Positions 1 through 12,087 of a stretch of DNA of 64,000 bases are shown piece by piece. A model generated the notes under the pieces. The model ran no database searches, was not told the origin of the DNA, and worked only from the letters and a program-made list of their open reading frames with translations. Numbering within the stretch: position 1 is the stretch's first letter; each line of letters begins with the position of its first letter. This stretch comes from Pseudisothecium myosuroides. Lineage: Eukaryota; Streptophyta; Bryopsida; Hypnales; Lembophyllaceae. Made by a program: the position numbers and the translations under genes. Where the stretch lies: the NCBI GenBank assembly GCA_951799445.1, contig OX637290.1, positions 29,382,987-29,446,986 of the forward strand. The letters run 5' to 3'.

Positions 1-98
1 GCAAAAAAACATTTTTCAAATTTTTTTACTCTTTGCTATAGAAATGACAGTTTTGAGTGTTTTTTGGCAAAAAAAAAAAGGCCTTGGGTCTTTAGGGA
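1..98. mobile_element. Right end of a piggyBac-like MITE (family B), cut by the window edge
   Basis: The segment ends in GGTCTTTAGGGA followed by TTAA at 99-102. This is the inverted complement of the left end seen at 35066 (CCCCTAAAGTCTCAAGGCC), and the two also share an internal block around ATGACAGTTTTGAGT. The left part lies outside the window. Confidence 0.6.
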
Positions 99-102
99 TT
101 AA

Positions 103-501
103 GCAACAAGTACCTAAAACAAATTATTATTTTTTTGCTCATAACAATCCAAAATTGCATGTGAAATTGTCAAGTCTCCTATTTAGAACTTAATTCAATT
201 TATGGGTGACTCAATTCAATCATCATTCTTTGTTGCTTCAAGGATCTAAATGTGTTGTTTCCTATTGAATCTATCACTTATGATTGTAGTGGTCTATATC
301 ATGTTGTTTTTGAAAATTTATAATATATTCTTTAAATAGAAAAAAATTCAAATTTTACTTGCAACATCTTTTCACTTCAAATTGCTAATTTGTTTAAACA
401 AAAATTCACTATATGACCATGTGAACGCTTTTTTATTCACCTTTGAATAAGAAACCAATTTCTAGTTTCCAATTGTAATATTATCCTAATGGATGCCTAA
501 A
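103..501. other. Intergenic AT-rich stretch
   Basis: No convincing reading frame, RNA gene or paired repeat end is visible here. It separates the element end at the window edge from the long noncoding repeat that begins near 502. Confidence 0.4.
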
Positions 502-3500
502 TGTCGGTCCATTGTGCCTTCCAAGAAATGGATCTTTGTATGTGTTTTGAGATAACTTACAATTGCACAATAGTATGCAAAGTTCTAACTCCAAACCTAA
601 TTGTACTTCAATGGCCGAATTAACTAAGCCACAGTGATTTTGGAAACAAGATTTTACAATCTAAATTTAGCAATCTTAAATTAGAAAAGATATCATGCTA
701 TTTTTAAAAACAAAAAACTCAAGGAAGTCTGACCTTCCTAACAAAATTTTAACCAAATGAAGTTTAGCCTTTGGAAGGACTATGTAAATTTCATCCACTC
801 TTTTTTACTCCTAATTTGGAATTGACTTGGAATTTCGCGTAACTATTTAAATTAAAAAGTGCTATCTAAAACTCAAGTTTAGACGCAAAAGGACAATTTC
901 TAACCAAGTTCATTTAACATCCTTTCCAAACTTCATCTCTAATTATCCTATGGAGTTATAAAAAATTTCCTAAGTTCAAAGGGGTTTTAGACTCCTCTAA
1001 GTTCTTCCTATCTAAGCCTAAACCTAAACTCTTCCTTTATAAATTCAAACCTAGTTTAATTTACTAATCCTTTGATATTTAAAGGGCTGAATTATTTCTG
1101 ATTCTTTAATATTTTTAGGCTTTAAACACTTATTCTTTAAAAAAATTTACTTTGACTTTCCAAAATGCTAATTTAATTTAGATTTGACCCTTCCTAGTGA
1201 AAGTTATTGATGGATGAAGTTTGATCCCTAATTGGTGCTTTAAATTTCATCCACTAATTGTTATTAATCTAACTTTTAAAATCAACTTCTAATTTCATTT
1301 CTGAAGTTTAATTTTTATTTATTTCTTGGGATTCTAATTTTATTTCTTTTGGATGACTTTAGTTGGTTTTCATCCAATCTATATACTAAACTTCATCCAC
1401 CTATATCTTTCTCACTTTAACTTCAATTTTTACCTATTTTATGTCTTTGAAAACCTCTAGACTTCTACTATAGGAATCTAGATTCAAGTTTGACCTAAAA
1501 CTTTGCCCTAATGGTATGACAGTTTGACTTGATCGTAGGCCTTGGCCTTGATTAAAACTTGCTAACTAAAATAATTTGAAGTGAGAATAGAGGTTTAGTA
1601 ACATACCTCAGAATGTGCCTTGCTGTAATGATATTGGAATGTATTCTTGAAATCCTCCACTTGGACCATCTTGTTCTCCAAATTTCAATGTTTGCTCACC
1701 GCTAAGGTTTTGAATATTTGATACAAAACTTAAAATACAACTAATATTATTTTGGGGGTTGCCACTTGTTCGGAGAGAGACATAGACTTGAGGCTAGGGA
1801 GTTTGAAGTCTGTCCAGGTCGGGGACTTGAACCGCCAGAGGTTGCTCAGAGAGCTGGATTGTTGTCAAAAAGAGAGGACACTAAATCTTCCATTCAAAGT
1901 AGGCCTCGTGGGCCGAATTTATCCCAAGGAAAAAACAAGAATTTTTTGTTTTCCACATATGATAAAATTTGTACTCCAGGGTACTTTTGAGGACACTTTA
2001 AGGGGAGTCTACAATAAAACAATGGGTCCACAAACGGGAATGGATGCTCCTACCTTATTTTGAATTTTAATGGTTTAACCAAAGTTCAAGGGAAGGCTGA
2101 GTTAAACTAATTCAACTAACTTCTATGAACCTTAACTAAATTTTAAAGAAATGGCTAATAAGAGAAAACAAACTAAATAAGTAAGTTCAAAGCTTTGCCG
2201 TCAAGGGAAACTCACTTACATAAGGAAAACAATAGAACACAATTAGTGTCAAGAAATCATGGCTTCTTCTCAAAGTCAAAGCTTTGTCGTACTTTTGGTT
2301 CTGACACAAAAATCTAACACTTGATTACTCACAAAGTCAAAGCTTTGTCATGCAAAAGAATAGCAAGGAAGTTAGGGATAAGTTTGAACTAGGAACAAGA
2401 AGTACAACCCAAGTTAGTATAAACAAGTTAGTACATAATGTTAGTTTTAACTCAATTTACAAAACACTAGAGGACCTTCTAAGCAGCATCGCCAATGTAC
2501 GGAGGGGGAGATCTCTAGGATTAGTACAACATGTTAAATAAACTCTAAAAATCGATAAATTAATACAAAAACATCACTTTAAAAATCAACATTAGAGGTT
2601 CTTAAAGGGGCATCGCCAAGATATAGTGGGGAGTGGCTCTAGGATTAGTACAAAGACAATAGTAAACTCCAAACAAAACACAACAAGTTAGTCAGAACAA
2701 CTCGCAACAATCGCATACAATATCAAACTTTGAAGGGGCCCCAATGTCCATCAAAGAAAGCTTGAAAAACATCAACAATGGATCTTGAAATGCTCCAAAA
2801 ACACGTACATTTGGCAGCTTGGCCCAAAATGGCCCAAAATCCAACTAAATGGACCCAATGGTATAAATGTGTCAAAAAATGGCTACAAAGAGTGGTTTAA
2901 GAGGAAATGAATGCTTTTATATACTCTTCTAAGGCACTCACCTCCCTCCCTCCATTTCCTAGTGGTAATCTTATCAATTAGGATTTTCATTATAATCTTC
3001 CATTTTTTACTTTTTTACGCTAGTCCAAAATTTTAACTTTTGAAGAAAGACTTCAAATCACAAACGGATTGCACCATTGCTTTTGAAAGACCATTTTTAG
3101 TCAAAAAATCTCTTCATCTCTTTCCCTATCTCAAAAACCTCATCCAAACCTAGAGCCAACGTAACACCAAAAAGGAGTAGAAATCTAACTCTTAGAGTTT
3201 GATTTTTTTGTGAAAAGTAACTAACCTAGGCTCTTTAGTACATATGAGGGAGTAAGAAAAGACTTAACTTTGATCCCATTTTGATTTCATATGCTCCCAA
3301 GATGTTAGTCAACTTTGCCGTAATCTTTAAAATTGTTAATAATTGGAGAATCTTGCCAATTTGGATACTTTTGGCTATGAGAATGTCTTGAAACTTGTTG
3401 GAGCATGTTACTAATGTAAAAAAGCTAATTTAATTTTTAGTAAGATTTTATGGCAACTTGAATAATTTCTAGGAATTTCCCATAAAATATTTTGGTGATT

Positions 3501-4183
3501 GATCGTTCGGAAGAGCATCTTCTGCAAGTCAGAAAATTTCGAAACTTTTTAAAGAACCTCTCATAGAATTTCACAAAAAATGTGCAAGCTCATATTTTTA
3601 TTTAGCATAATGGTCCACGGAGAATTAAATTCTGCCATCTTCTTTCAATTCTAGTAATTAGAGAATCTTTTATTTAAAGGAGAATCTTGGCAAATCAATT
3701 TTGCCGTTGAGTTTCGTATGTGATTTCAACCTTAGAATACCGCATTCCATTCGTAGATGCCTACCACTAGTACGTCTTGAGATTGTAACTCTTGTAGGTA
3801 AACAATTGAGGTTTCTACTATTCTATAAAGTAATTGGGAACTAAAACCTCTCTTTAGAAATTAGGCTAGGGAACTCACATAGATTTTTTCGAACTAATTT
3901 TAGCCATAAGTTGTCACATACACTGTAGGTTTAGGCAATGTGGGCAATAATCTTTCCAAATCTATTATTTACACGGAATTTGAGTTTTTACCCTATTTAC
4001 AAGTGGGATTTTGATTTATTTTGGAAAAAAAATCTATTTACAACCAAATACAATATTGATATGTAACATACCTATCTTGGTTTTACATTCTTTTGGAGGT
4101 TTTTTGTATATAAAACTATATTCAAACTCGTGAAAATAAAAAAATAAAAAATTATGAGTTCCAAGTGACAAATTGAAAGCTCA
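502..4183 (+). repeat. Older degenerate copy of the long noncoding element found at 46127-51357
   Basis: Landmarks run in the same order and orientation as in the 5.2 kb element at 46127. They are TCGGTCCATTGTGCCTTCC at the left, a T/C-rich stretch (about 950-1500), repeated CAAAGCTTTGCCGT motifs (2190-2350), GGGGCATCGCCAAG blocks (near 2480 and 2600), a segment matching 49890-50010 (2710-2870), and a right end near CCAAGTGACAAATTG then GCTCAT. It is about 1.5 kb shorter and much more diverged, with no clean target duplication. The reading frames at 1752-2063 and 2350-2541 lie inside it and are not convincing genes. Probably an old copy of a very long LTR or LARD-like element. Confidence 0.55.
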
Positions 4184-5838
4184 TAGGCCACACAATAGAC
4201 AATGAAATTCCTATATTGTTGTTTTACAGTGCTACTACCTTAACCACACCAAAAAGTGATTGAATAAGCATTTGAGCAATGTGTCTATTTTGAATCCCTC
4301 GTGGATCATTTAATCAATGACAAAACATGGATGTGTTATAAAACATGGCTTCTTGCCTTCTTCAACCTTTTTGAAATTTGTATAGAAAGAAAAATATTAG
4401 GCATTTTGTTTTCAAATAACTTATAATTACAGATAAATTTCAAAAATTCTTAATGAATCTTTACTAAATTTGTTTAAGGTATTTGACCTTGAAAATCTAC
4501 CAAATATATATATATATATATATATAAATTCTAAAATTTTAATTTTGAATGATTGTCTAAAATTATATTTTGATTGTTTAGTAGAAAACAACAAATAAAT
4601 TGACTTTGCAACAAATTTCATATTTGTCATTAGGCTTTTACTTAGTTAAAGTAAAAATCTAGGGGTCAATTTTGGTGTAGATTATTTTATACAATGATTT
4701 AGAGGTCATTCATGAGGCACTAATTAAAGTGGAATCTATGAGTTGCATGCTCAACGCCTTATTCACATGTATGATTTCATATATTGTTCTATTGCATATG
4801 AAAAAAATGTGAATAGGACCTTACTTGAAAAGCAAGCCAATCAATCGGCTACATGGACAAGTGTCTGTAGAAGCATAGCTACTTGTTTTTATTGACATCG
4901 AAGCACATGAAACTTACTTATCCATACAAGGATACAATAAAAATGAACAATATAATCACAGATTGCATTTTATGGGTACATGGTAGTGAGCAAAAGTGTT
5001 GTTTTCTTTCAAAATCAAACGTGAAAAAATTGATGGGGTACATGAGTCATTTTGGCATTGATTGTTAAGCTTTTACAATAGAGTACACATGTAAATTTTC
5101 TATTGGTACACATGTAAATCTTGTATGAGTTGTATTTGGAAATAGACACCGCAAACCCATATTTGTAATTTTTGCAACCTGTTGGATTGCAATAGATGTA
5201 GGATAGTGATTTGCTGTATATATTTCATTTTTATACTTACTCCGTCCTTATCCATACTTTTTATCCATATTATGTATTATGTATCCATATTTTATATCCT
5301 ATTGTTGGACGGCCCAGTCCAGATTTTTTTTAATCAACTGCTATCTTTTTTTGTGACAACCATCTGATTGACGGTACTAGAGGAGAGGGCTTCTTTTTGG
5401 AAAAAATCAAGGGCTGTGGTTTTTTCACTAGGGAATGTGTATGTAGAAATTGCAGGACCAAGTCGTAGATTGCATCTTTTTGATACAATAGAACCTCCCT
5501 TACTGCATACTCTCTTAGTGCATAATATACAGTTAGAGAGGTTTGTGGGTGGGACCAATTTCAAGTATTTAATTTGGAAAGTAGTGTAATTAGAAGCCAT
5601 GTTAGCCAAGTGCCATGACTATAACTGTACAACTGCATAAAACTTCTCTTAGTACATAGTCCCAATTAGCAATCCCAAAACTGGCTAAATTTGGCTCGAT
5701 TTCTACTTAATTTTTCATGCCCTTAGTGTAAATTGAAAAACAATCTTCCAAAAATGAACATTTGGCTAAAAACACTGAACTCGTTCTGAGATCATTGGTC
5801 CCGATCGATAGTATGCAGTAAGAGAGGTTCGATTGTAC
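4184..5838. other. Intergenic AT-rich region without supported genes
   Basis: Only short unsupported frames are present (for example 4883-5068 and 5334-5609 on opposite strands). A short TA dinucleotide run lies near 4504-4526. I see no recognisable domain. Confidence 0.4.
4504..4526. repeat. (TA)n microsatellite
   Basis: An uninterrupted AT/TA dinucleotide run of about 23 bases is visible directly. Confidence 0.8.
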
Positions 5839-5839
5839 A

Positions 5840-6870
5840 TAGTGCCACATGCACATCCAGAGATCGACACCCGTTGTCGGTATCCTTTCTGATGGAAAGA
5901 CGGATGAATTGCCGAACTTATTGAATCTTGGCTTGCCACCACCGACGGCAGTGTCGATCAAACCCTTGTCAGTAATTTCAGCTAGTATCCCCACGACAGT
6001 GTGGACAGTGGACTTTGAAGCTTCTTCTAGCTTACCACCAATGTCAGTAGTCTGTAAGCTTAATCTGTAAAACAGTTGTGAACCCCAAGCCCCACACACG
6101 AGGAATTCGAAAGCAGTACTGCCGCGCTTCGATCTTACTGTCCTGCATGTCCTGCACTGCACAGTACGGTACTCCACGCAACAGTTCAACAGGTGATGTT
6201 CCATGTGCATGACAGTTTAAATCGTGAAGGGCAAGTTTCAAAGCGCTAGATCTGTGAAACTTACTGTGCCGACTGCCGAGGGTCTTGGAACTAGGATTAC
6301 CGGCAGTTCTAGTTTCCAAGACCTCTGAAGTTTATCGTTCCTGACTTGACTGCGTTCAACTCGATCTGCAAAGAACGTGTGAATGTGTAACAAGTGCGGT
6401 ACAGGCAAACTGAACCCTGTAAGGACCGGCTAGTCACCGTGGAATTCTGGTGGTTTGGGGTACAATGTTAATCATTTCCCCGATCATTTCCTTAAAATGA
6501 AACGAGGAGCAGTCGCTGGAGGTGAAATTGTTGTGCAAGACCTCTCCTTTTTGCACAAAATTCCAAGGATGCATGAACATATGCACTTCTGTCTTTTATA
6601 GAAGATTTCTTTATCATCTATTGGATCATTTTGGTCCACAACATCTTTATAGGGTTAAGATAGTTTGGTAATTAAAAGAAGGGGCATAATGAAACAAAGG
6701 TTGGAGTACATAATGTTATAGAAGTTCATTTTAGAGAGAGTCAAACATAATCATAAAGGTTTGAGCAAAGATTTCACTAGGGCAAGTGAAATTGGACCTT
6801 TTTCACTAAAATACAGTCACGAGTTTAACAAATAATTGTGGAGTAAATCTTTGTCAATATTTAGAATTAT
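5840..6870. repeat. Duplicated segment, paralogous to about 33770-37030
   Basis: The block around 5930-6070 (containing TCAGTAATTTCAGCTAGTAT and the following CCCCACGACAGTGTGGAC) recurs at 33820-33960. The block around 6520-6870 (GTGCAAGACCTCTC, then TTTGGTCCACA, GGGTTAAGAT and AAGTGAAATTGGACC) recurs at 35690-37030. In the second copy the segment is split by a 984 bp TTAA-type element at 35840-36823. Here the site is unoccupied, near 6678. Confidence 0.65.
5880..6060 (-). pseudogene. Possible exon fragment of an unrecognised gene
   Basis: On the minus strand this part of an open frame (5707-6210) reads like real protein, with GKLEEASKSTVHTVVGILAE followed by ITDKG. The same stretch is kept in the second copy near 33830-33930, where the translated match stops at the ITDK position. 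Conservation across two otherwise diverged copies hints at a former exon. I do not recognise the family, there is no complete gene around it, and it may simply be conserved repeat sequence. Confidence 0.25.
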
Positions 6871-6877
6871 CATTTAA

Positions 6878-7813
6878 CCCCCAAAGTCCCATTGTCCCTA
6901 CAAGGACAAAATGGATTTCGGGTGGGGTTCTATGAGTACAATTTTTGGCAAAAAATTTTGAATTTTTTTTGTAAGATAGGAAACTTACTAGCTTTCTAGG
7001 AATATAATTTTTATTTTAGTCCGTGCTCATGAGCAATTTAAGTTATGCACAATAAGCCCAAATTTCAACTTGGTGGGTAGCAAAAGAAATCCACAAAAAA
7101 TTGAAAATAAAACTTAAAAAAATTATTTTCTATAGATTGTGATTTTTTTACATGGAAAGCTTTGATTCATTCCATTTGGATTTGTAATGTGAAAGTTATG
7201 GAGCATTCTTTTTGCACCCAATTACAGCATCTTCTAAAAAAAATAATTTATAGGATTCCAAGTTTATTAGATCAATTTTTAAATTTTTTTAGAACAAAAA
7301 GCCGTTCCATTGAGTTAACTTTGATTGTTAGAACAATCTCACCATTGGAATTAGTGTGCTCTAATTCCATCTTAGAGCTAATATTAACAATTTAGTTTTT
7401 TTCTCTATCTTGTACCTACTTCTACTTGACAATTTCTTAAAGAATATTAAATTTATTTTTTTATAAGTTTTTTTCTAGACTCTCAACTCAATTCTTCACT
7501 ATAGTTTTAAAAAAAATTAAAACTATGTAGTGCAAAAATTTTAAGTTAGGAGGATTCAAAGTCTCATAAACTAGTTTGTCATGATGCCAAAAAAATCATT
7601 TTTGTTCACTTTGAATGCATTTATCTTGCAAAATATGCAATCAAAGTTTTTGGAAATTTAACCACACATTTTCCGCATACTTAGTAGTCTATTGCAAGAT
7701 CCTAAGGTTAGATATGCAAAAAATTCCATTTTTAAATTCTTTGCTCTTTGCACTAGAAATGGTAGTTTTGAGTAGTTTTTGAAAAACAAAAACAAAATCT
7801 TGGAAATTTAAGG
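6878..7813. mobile_element. piggyBac-like MITE, family B
   Basis: TTAA at 6874-6877 precedes CCCCCAAAGTCCCATTG. The right end GGAAATTTAAGGA resembles the GGTCTTTAGGGA end at position 98, with the outer TTAA decayed to TTAC. Internal sequence matches elements at 18411, 35066 (inverted) and 38684. There is no coding capacity. The TTAA target and CCC-type terminus are piggyBac hallmarks, and the family name is my own. Confidence 0.6.
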
Positions 7814-8022
7814 ATTACTCATGGGATTTTCAAGCTAATTCCAAAAACAAGGAAAAGAAATGACTAGAACGGTCTTCAATCCCTACTCTTGCATGTTATA
7901 TCAAAGTCCCCAATTTATTATGTGATTGTAGATTTAGTTGGCACCTAATATTTTATAAGCATATTGTGGAGAGCATCCCTACTTTGACACAATAAAAGAA
8001 TACCTCAAGAAAAAATGTGCCT

Positions 8023-8162
8023 TAAGGTAGTCTACTCTTAAAGCAATCATTTAAGCGTACCTAACTCATCATTGGCAATAATAGATATTTCAAGCAACAT
8101 GTCATTCATTTCTAGATAAGGTTGCATTTAGAACACAGTTCCTTTCAGAATAGACTATCTTA
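8023..8162. mobile_element. 140 bp MITE with TAAGGTAGTCT termini
   Basis: The left end TAAGGTAGTCTACTC pairs with the right end GACTATCTTA. Two relatives of almost the same length lie at 23589-23729 and 39482-39622 and share the internal block AATAATAGATATTTCAAG. It directly abuts the next MITE at 8163. Confidence 0.7.
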
Positions 8163-8293
8163 GAGCAGCCCCACAGCAATATGCTCAAATTAGCCCGTCA
8201 CAACAAATCAATGGAGGACATTCCGGTATGATAAAATATCAATGGTACATAAGCTTTAGAGGCTAGTTGTGGTGTGTTGCTGTGGGGCTGCTC
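8163..8293. mobile_element. PIF/Harbinger-type MITE with GAGCAGCCCCACAGC termini
   Basis: The termini GAGCAGCCCCACAGCAA and TTGCTGTGGGGCTGCTC are near-perfect inverted repeats. The flanks are TTA on the left and TAA on the right. A relative at 17464-17580 has a clean TAA duplication. A TWA target is typical of PIF/Harbinger (Tourist) elements. The minus-strand frame at 8256-8480 overlaps it and is not a gene. Confidence 0.7.
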
Positions 8294-8580
8294 TAAAATC
8301 ACCCACATAACATTCAGTAGCAGTCAGTAGCTCTGCCCTCCCCCGAACGAAATGGTGCGGACAGTTGTCAATATTTGTCAGAACTAAACTTTGAGCCTGC
8401 GCCGCGACTGTACATTGAAGTAGTGGAAATTTAAAATTTCCAAGTAAAATTGAATACAAAACAATAGGAACTTCAAACAAAATGCTAATGTATTCATTGA
8501 GAGTATTGATTTCTATGTTATTGTAGAATTACCTCACTCTGAATTGGAACCCATTTATGCATTGTGCTCTAGAAGTGAGA
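8294..8580. other. Short intergenic stretch
   Basis: No supported feature is visible between the MITE pair and the foldback element. Confidence 0.4.
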
Positions 8581-9185
8581 AGACAACTCTTTATATGCAC
8601 ATGGAGTGGTAGGAGGTAGAGCAATCCATGTGGGATAAATAAAATAGAATTTGTAGGTTCTCATGCACTCATAGTTAAGTAAAAAACAAAGAATTGTGTT
8701 AAAAGTAGAATTTCAGACCTCGTTTAGGCATAGTAAAATAAATTTTTTCAAAAAACTTTGAACTAAAAAAAGTTGTTAAATAAGCTAAGCTTCACCTCCA
8801 AAAATCCGTTTGGGATTTTGAATTTCCAATCAAAAGTTATAAATAAATTTTGGAGAGGATTTTTAATGGACATTTTCTACAAAGTCGTTTAAAAATCCAT
8901 TCCAACCCCTCTCCGAACTTTATTCATCACTTTTGATTGGAGATTCAAAATCCCAAACGGATTTGTGGAGGTGAAACTTATCTTCATTTATCAACTTTTT
9001 TTAGTTCAATTTTTTTTGAGAAAAGTTATTTTACTATGCCTAAACAAGGTCTGAAATTCTACTTTTAACACAATTCTTTGTTTTCTACTTAACTATGAGT
9101 GCATGAGAACCTACAAATTCTAATTTATTTATCCCACATGGATTGCTCTACCTCCTACCACCCCATGTTTATATATAGAGTTATC
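8581..9185. mobile_element. Foldback element: palindrome with arms of about 300 bp
   Basis: The left half (ending near 8880) is the reverse complement of the right half. Examples are TTCAGACCTCGTTTAGGCAT near 8714 against ATGCCTAAACAAGGTCTGAA near 9035, and GTAGGAGGTAGAGCAATCCA against TGGATTGCTCTACCTCCTAC. Relatives lie at 43638-44234 and 37876-38373. There is no coding capacity; the frame at 9099-9341 is incidental. Confidence 0.8.
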
Positions 9186-9698
9186 TTTCCCTTTGAAACC
9201 CAAAATAAATTATTGATTGCAACTATTAATAAGGCATTAGTGTATTACTCATTGGATTCTTTGCCAACATCTTCACTACAATATTTGATGATTTGTATGT
9301 CTAGTCCTAAAATTAAGAAAAGAAAATGGAACATACTATAATGTACTGTCACTATCTCGGTACCAAAGCTTACATAAATTAAGTGGGGATGAAAGTCGTG
9401 GATGAGGACTTCGGAGAGGAAAAGGCAGCCTCTCTGAAGGCTACTGAATGTTATGCAGAATCGCAAACTTTGCAAAATATTTTCAGTTTTTCCGTGACAA
9501 CTGAAGTACTGAACCACACAATCACTGACAGTTTACAACAGATCCAACTACTGAAATCTAGCGATACTTAATTTAAGTTAGCCGAAACAGAATGGCTGTC
9601 CCTGGGTACTGAAAGGTTGTACCTATCCATGTACGTCATCTGGGTATTGACACATGAATTGCGACATACCCTCGTGTCTGCATGTACAACTACACAAA
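9186..9698. repeat. Dispersed duplicate segment (also near 39880-40015, 40450-40540 and 44240-44530)
   Basis: GCAAACTTTGCAAAATATTT and TTGTGTCTGCATGTACAA-type blocks recur near 39890 and 40480. The segment following the foldback recurs near 44240-44530. The opposing frames at 9245-9517 and 9383-9571 show no recognisable domain. Confidence 0.5.
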
Positions 9699-10088
9699 AT
9701 AAGGTGGAAGCACCTATTTTCAATACCTTAAGCATTTCAGCCTGCACAATATGGGATTTTTGTTGAGAAATTGAGCTCAGTGTGTGCAAACACAAGAATG
9801 AGGAAGAATGCAAAAAAAAAAAATTAGAATTTTTTTCTCCAAGAATAAATATTTTATTCAATATAATTGTGGATTTTTCATTTGGACCCATTATGTTTCA
9901 CAAACTCACCTATTATGATTAGCTTTGGCACTTCTCCTTGAGCAAGGAAGGAAGAGAGTTGAGTGGACAAGAAAGTACAAAGAGAGAATCTATTTCAGTG
10001 AACTATACATCTAACTATTGTTGACAATAGGTCACTATATAAAGTCATCATGGGGGGAGGCTGCTGGAAATGGGTACTTCTACTTTAG
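9699..10088. mobile_element. MITE with AAGGTGGAAGxACC termini
   Basis: The left terminus AAGGTGGAAGCACC and the right terminus GGGTACTTCTACTTTA are imperfect inverted repeats. An inverted copy sits at 19335-19699 with the same interior. No transposase is visible. Confidence 0.6.
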
Positions 10089-10994
10089 TGAAATTAGGTT
10101 GTCCTATACTAATTTCTTGACATTTGACATTATATAAATATTTACTATTACTGTACAAGAATGCACTACTTTTGAATTAGGTATTGTTGTAATTGGAACT
10201 CATGAACCTCCGTGTGTACAATTAGAAATATCTATAGAAGTATATATTGACATTAATGGCTTGTAAAGTAACTTTCTTGGGGTAAGGCAACTTATTTGTT
10301 AAGGCAACCTAATTAATTTCACTATTTTGTGTACATAGATTGAAATGTGCATCTGGGGCTAGGTGACTTTGTCACTAATTAAGAACTGTACATTGAATCA
10401 AAACTTTTATAGAGATTGTAAGAATGGGCAATTTCGTTAAAATGGCGGTATTCCAAGTGCATTTTCACCATCTAGGACTGATACAGATTTCAGAACGTCC
10501 GTTCTGAACTGTTTTCATGCCATTTAAAAAAAATATTGCCATTTAAACTAAATTGCCCATAAGATCTCTATTAGTCTCGGGATGGTATTTTTTCCTCTGT
10601 CCGACCTTGCATAAAATGAAATGTGAACGCACTAACTTTTGGGTAAAAGTTTTTTTTTTAACAAAAGAAAATTCATTGAAAAGCGTCAAATTACAAGATA
10701 GCCAGGCCAAAGGCTAGACAAATAAATGGGTAAAAAGTTTGAAAAATGAAACTTAATCATTGGAAAGAGTTTGACAAAAAAACATTTCTTTTTGAAATTC
10801 AAGCATCATGAGCTTTGCAATTGATAAAGTTTCTTACTTTGAAATTTTAGGAAGGTGTATTCTAACAAAACTAAAGGATTCTACACTTGGGTTTGTTAAT
10901 GAACAATTATATATGAAGATTTTAGCATTGCTTGGGATACAAATATTTTGAAGCAATTTTGGGCCTAAAAAACCGATGTGCTTTAGGTATAGGG
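10089..10994. repeat. Noncoding segment with a second copy at about 40890-41344
   Basis: Blocks around 10350-10430, 10570-10640 and 10790-10960 recur at 40920-41310 (for example GAAATTTTAGGAGGGTGTAT-like and GAAGATTTTAGCATTG). No gene is supported; the minus frame at 10834-11016 is shared repeat sequence. Confidence 0.5.
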
Positions 10995-11082
10995 TAATGC
11001 CCGAGTCTGAGGGCATTCCGTGAAAAAAGGGCCCGACGAGGAGGTCCGTTTTTTCACAGAATGCCCTTAGACTTGGGCGTTA
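10995..11082 (+). other. Long hairpin-forming inverted repeat
   Basis: Arms 10995-11028 and 11049-11082 are complementary over 34 bases with four differences, around a GC-rich loop of 20 bases. In a plus-strand transcript three of the four differences are G-U wobble pairs. It resembles a small foldback repeat or a precursor-like RNA stem; no transcription signal is evident. The matching segment near 41340 lacks it. Confidence 0.6.
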
Positions 11083-11161
11083 AGTGGCGTAAATCACGAG
11101 CATCTCGAGCAGAGAAGGATGAAAATCAGGGATGAGAAATCGAAGTTGGATGAGAAATCCA

Positions 11162-11203
11162 TAATGCCCGATTACGCAAAAAAAATCGTGCAGTTGGGCA
11201 TTA
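11162..11203 (+). other. Second, smaller hairpin sharing the TAATGCCCGA stem
   Basis: Arms 11162-11177 and 11188-11203 pair imperfectly around an A-rich loop. The left arm starts with the same TAATGCCC(G/A)A sequence as the hairpin 80 bases upstream, so the two probably share an origin. Confidence 0.5.
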
Positions 11204-11351
11204 CGTTGCAGAAGCCTCCTAGGAAATTGAATGGGCAGTTTCCTGGGAGTGGTTTACGGTTTAACCAACTGCCCTGGCTCAATAACTTCAGCTTTAGGTG
11301 CAGTGTCAGCGTTGGGTCTTCTTCTCCTAAGTCCGCATCTGCTTTTATTAA

Positions 11352-12087
11352 CCCTGGAACGCCGAAGGCGCCATTTTGTGGCGCATGGATGACCGTCCAA
11401 CAAGCTGGAGAGTGATTGGAAGCACTTTTTCATCCGCATATTCCTTGTTGACCTTTCGTGTTGGGTTACAAAGAGTATCCAATTGAGTTTGTAGTCTTGC
11501 TAGTGTTTGTCTTCACTTAAATGAGAAGTTATTAAAAAAAACGGATCACCAAATATGCTATTTTAGTGTATTTTGGAAAGTTGTAGATCCTTGCTCTAAA
11601 TCTGAAATTTTTCCACAAAAATGATATTTTTTGAGTTTGAGCCCAACTAACAAAATGAAGGTCATCTACTCTAGTTTCTACACCAATTTGAATTTTGAAA
11701 AAATTCCTAATATTGATTATTTTATTGCAATTTGAACTTTGGGTGTATTTTCAATGTCTATTATTTTCTAATTATAGAATGACACGGAAATTGAGTTTAC
11801 ACCATGATGTTTGTCATTGTAATATACACACATGGTGAAATTTTCAGATTTTTTGAAATAATTTTCTATTTAATATGATTTTTCTTCACTTTTTCTTCAA
11901 AAATTCTCAAAAAAAGCAATTTTCCACAAAAAAATCTAAATTTTTTGTGAAGTAAAGAAGATATGTAGTTTCATCTCTGAAAAATAAGTATAAAATTTTT
12001 CATACAAATCTAGTTGCAAATTGGTAGCAAATTGAGTGTTGGACAATGAGGCTTGGAATCAGTGGTCATAGGTCCGTCATTTAGGGG
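11352..12087. mobile_element. TTAA-flanked insertion (piggyBac-like), 736 bp
   Basis: TTAA at 11348-11351 precedes CCCTGGAACG, and CATTTAGGGG is followed by TTAA at 12088-12091. Unit 3 lacks this block: at 55555 the sequence runs straight from CATCTGCTTT to AATGGTC. The interior is related to 32480-32620 (inverted). The inverted match at the ends is short, so the boundaries are moderately certain. No coding sequence. Confidence 0.6.

Noticed and set aside
5334..5609. Opposed 91- and 73-codon frames
   Set aside because: No recognisable motif, no second copy and no usable start context; overlap of both strands suggests chance.
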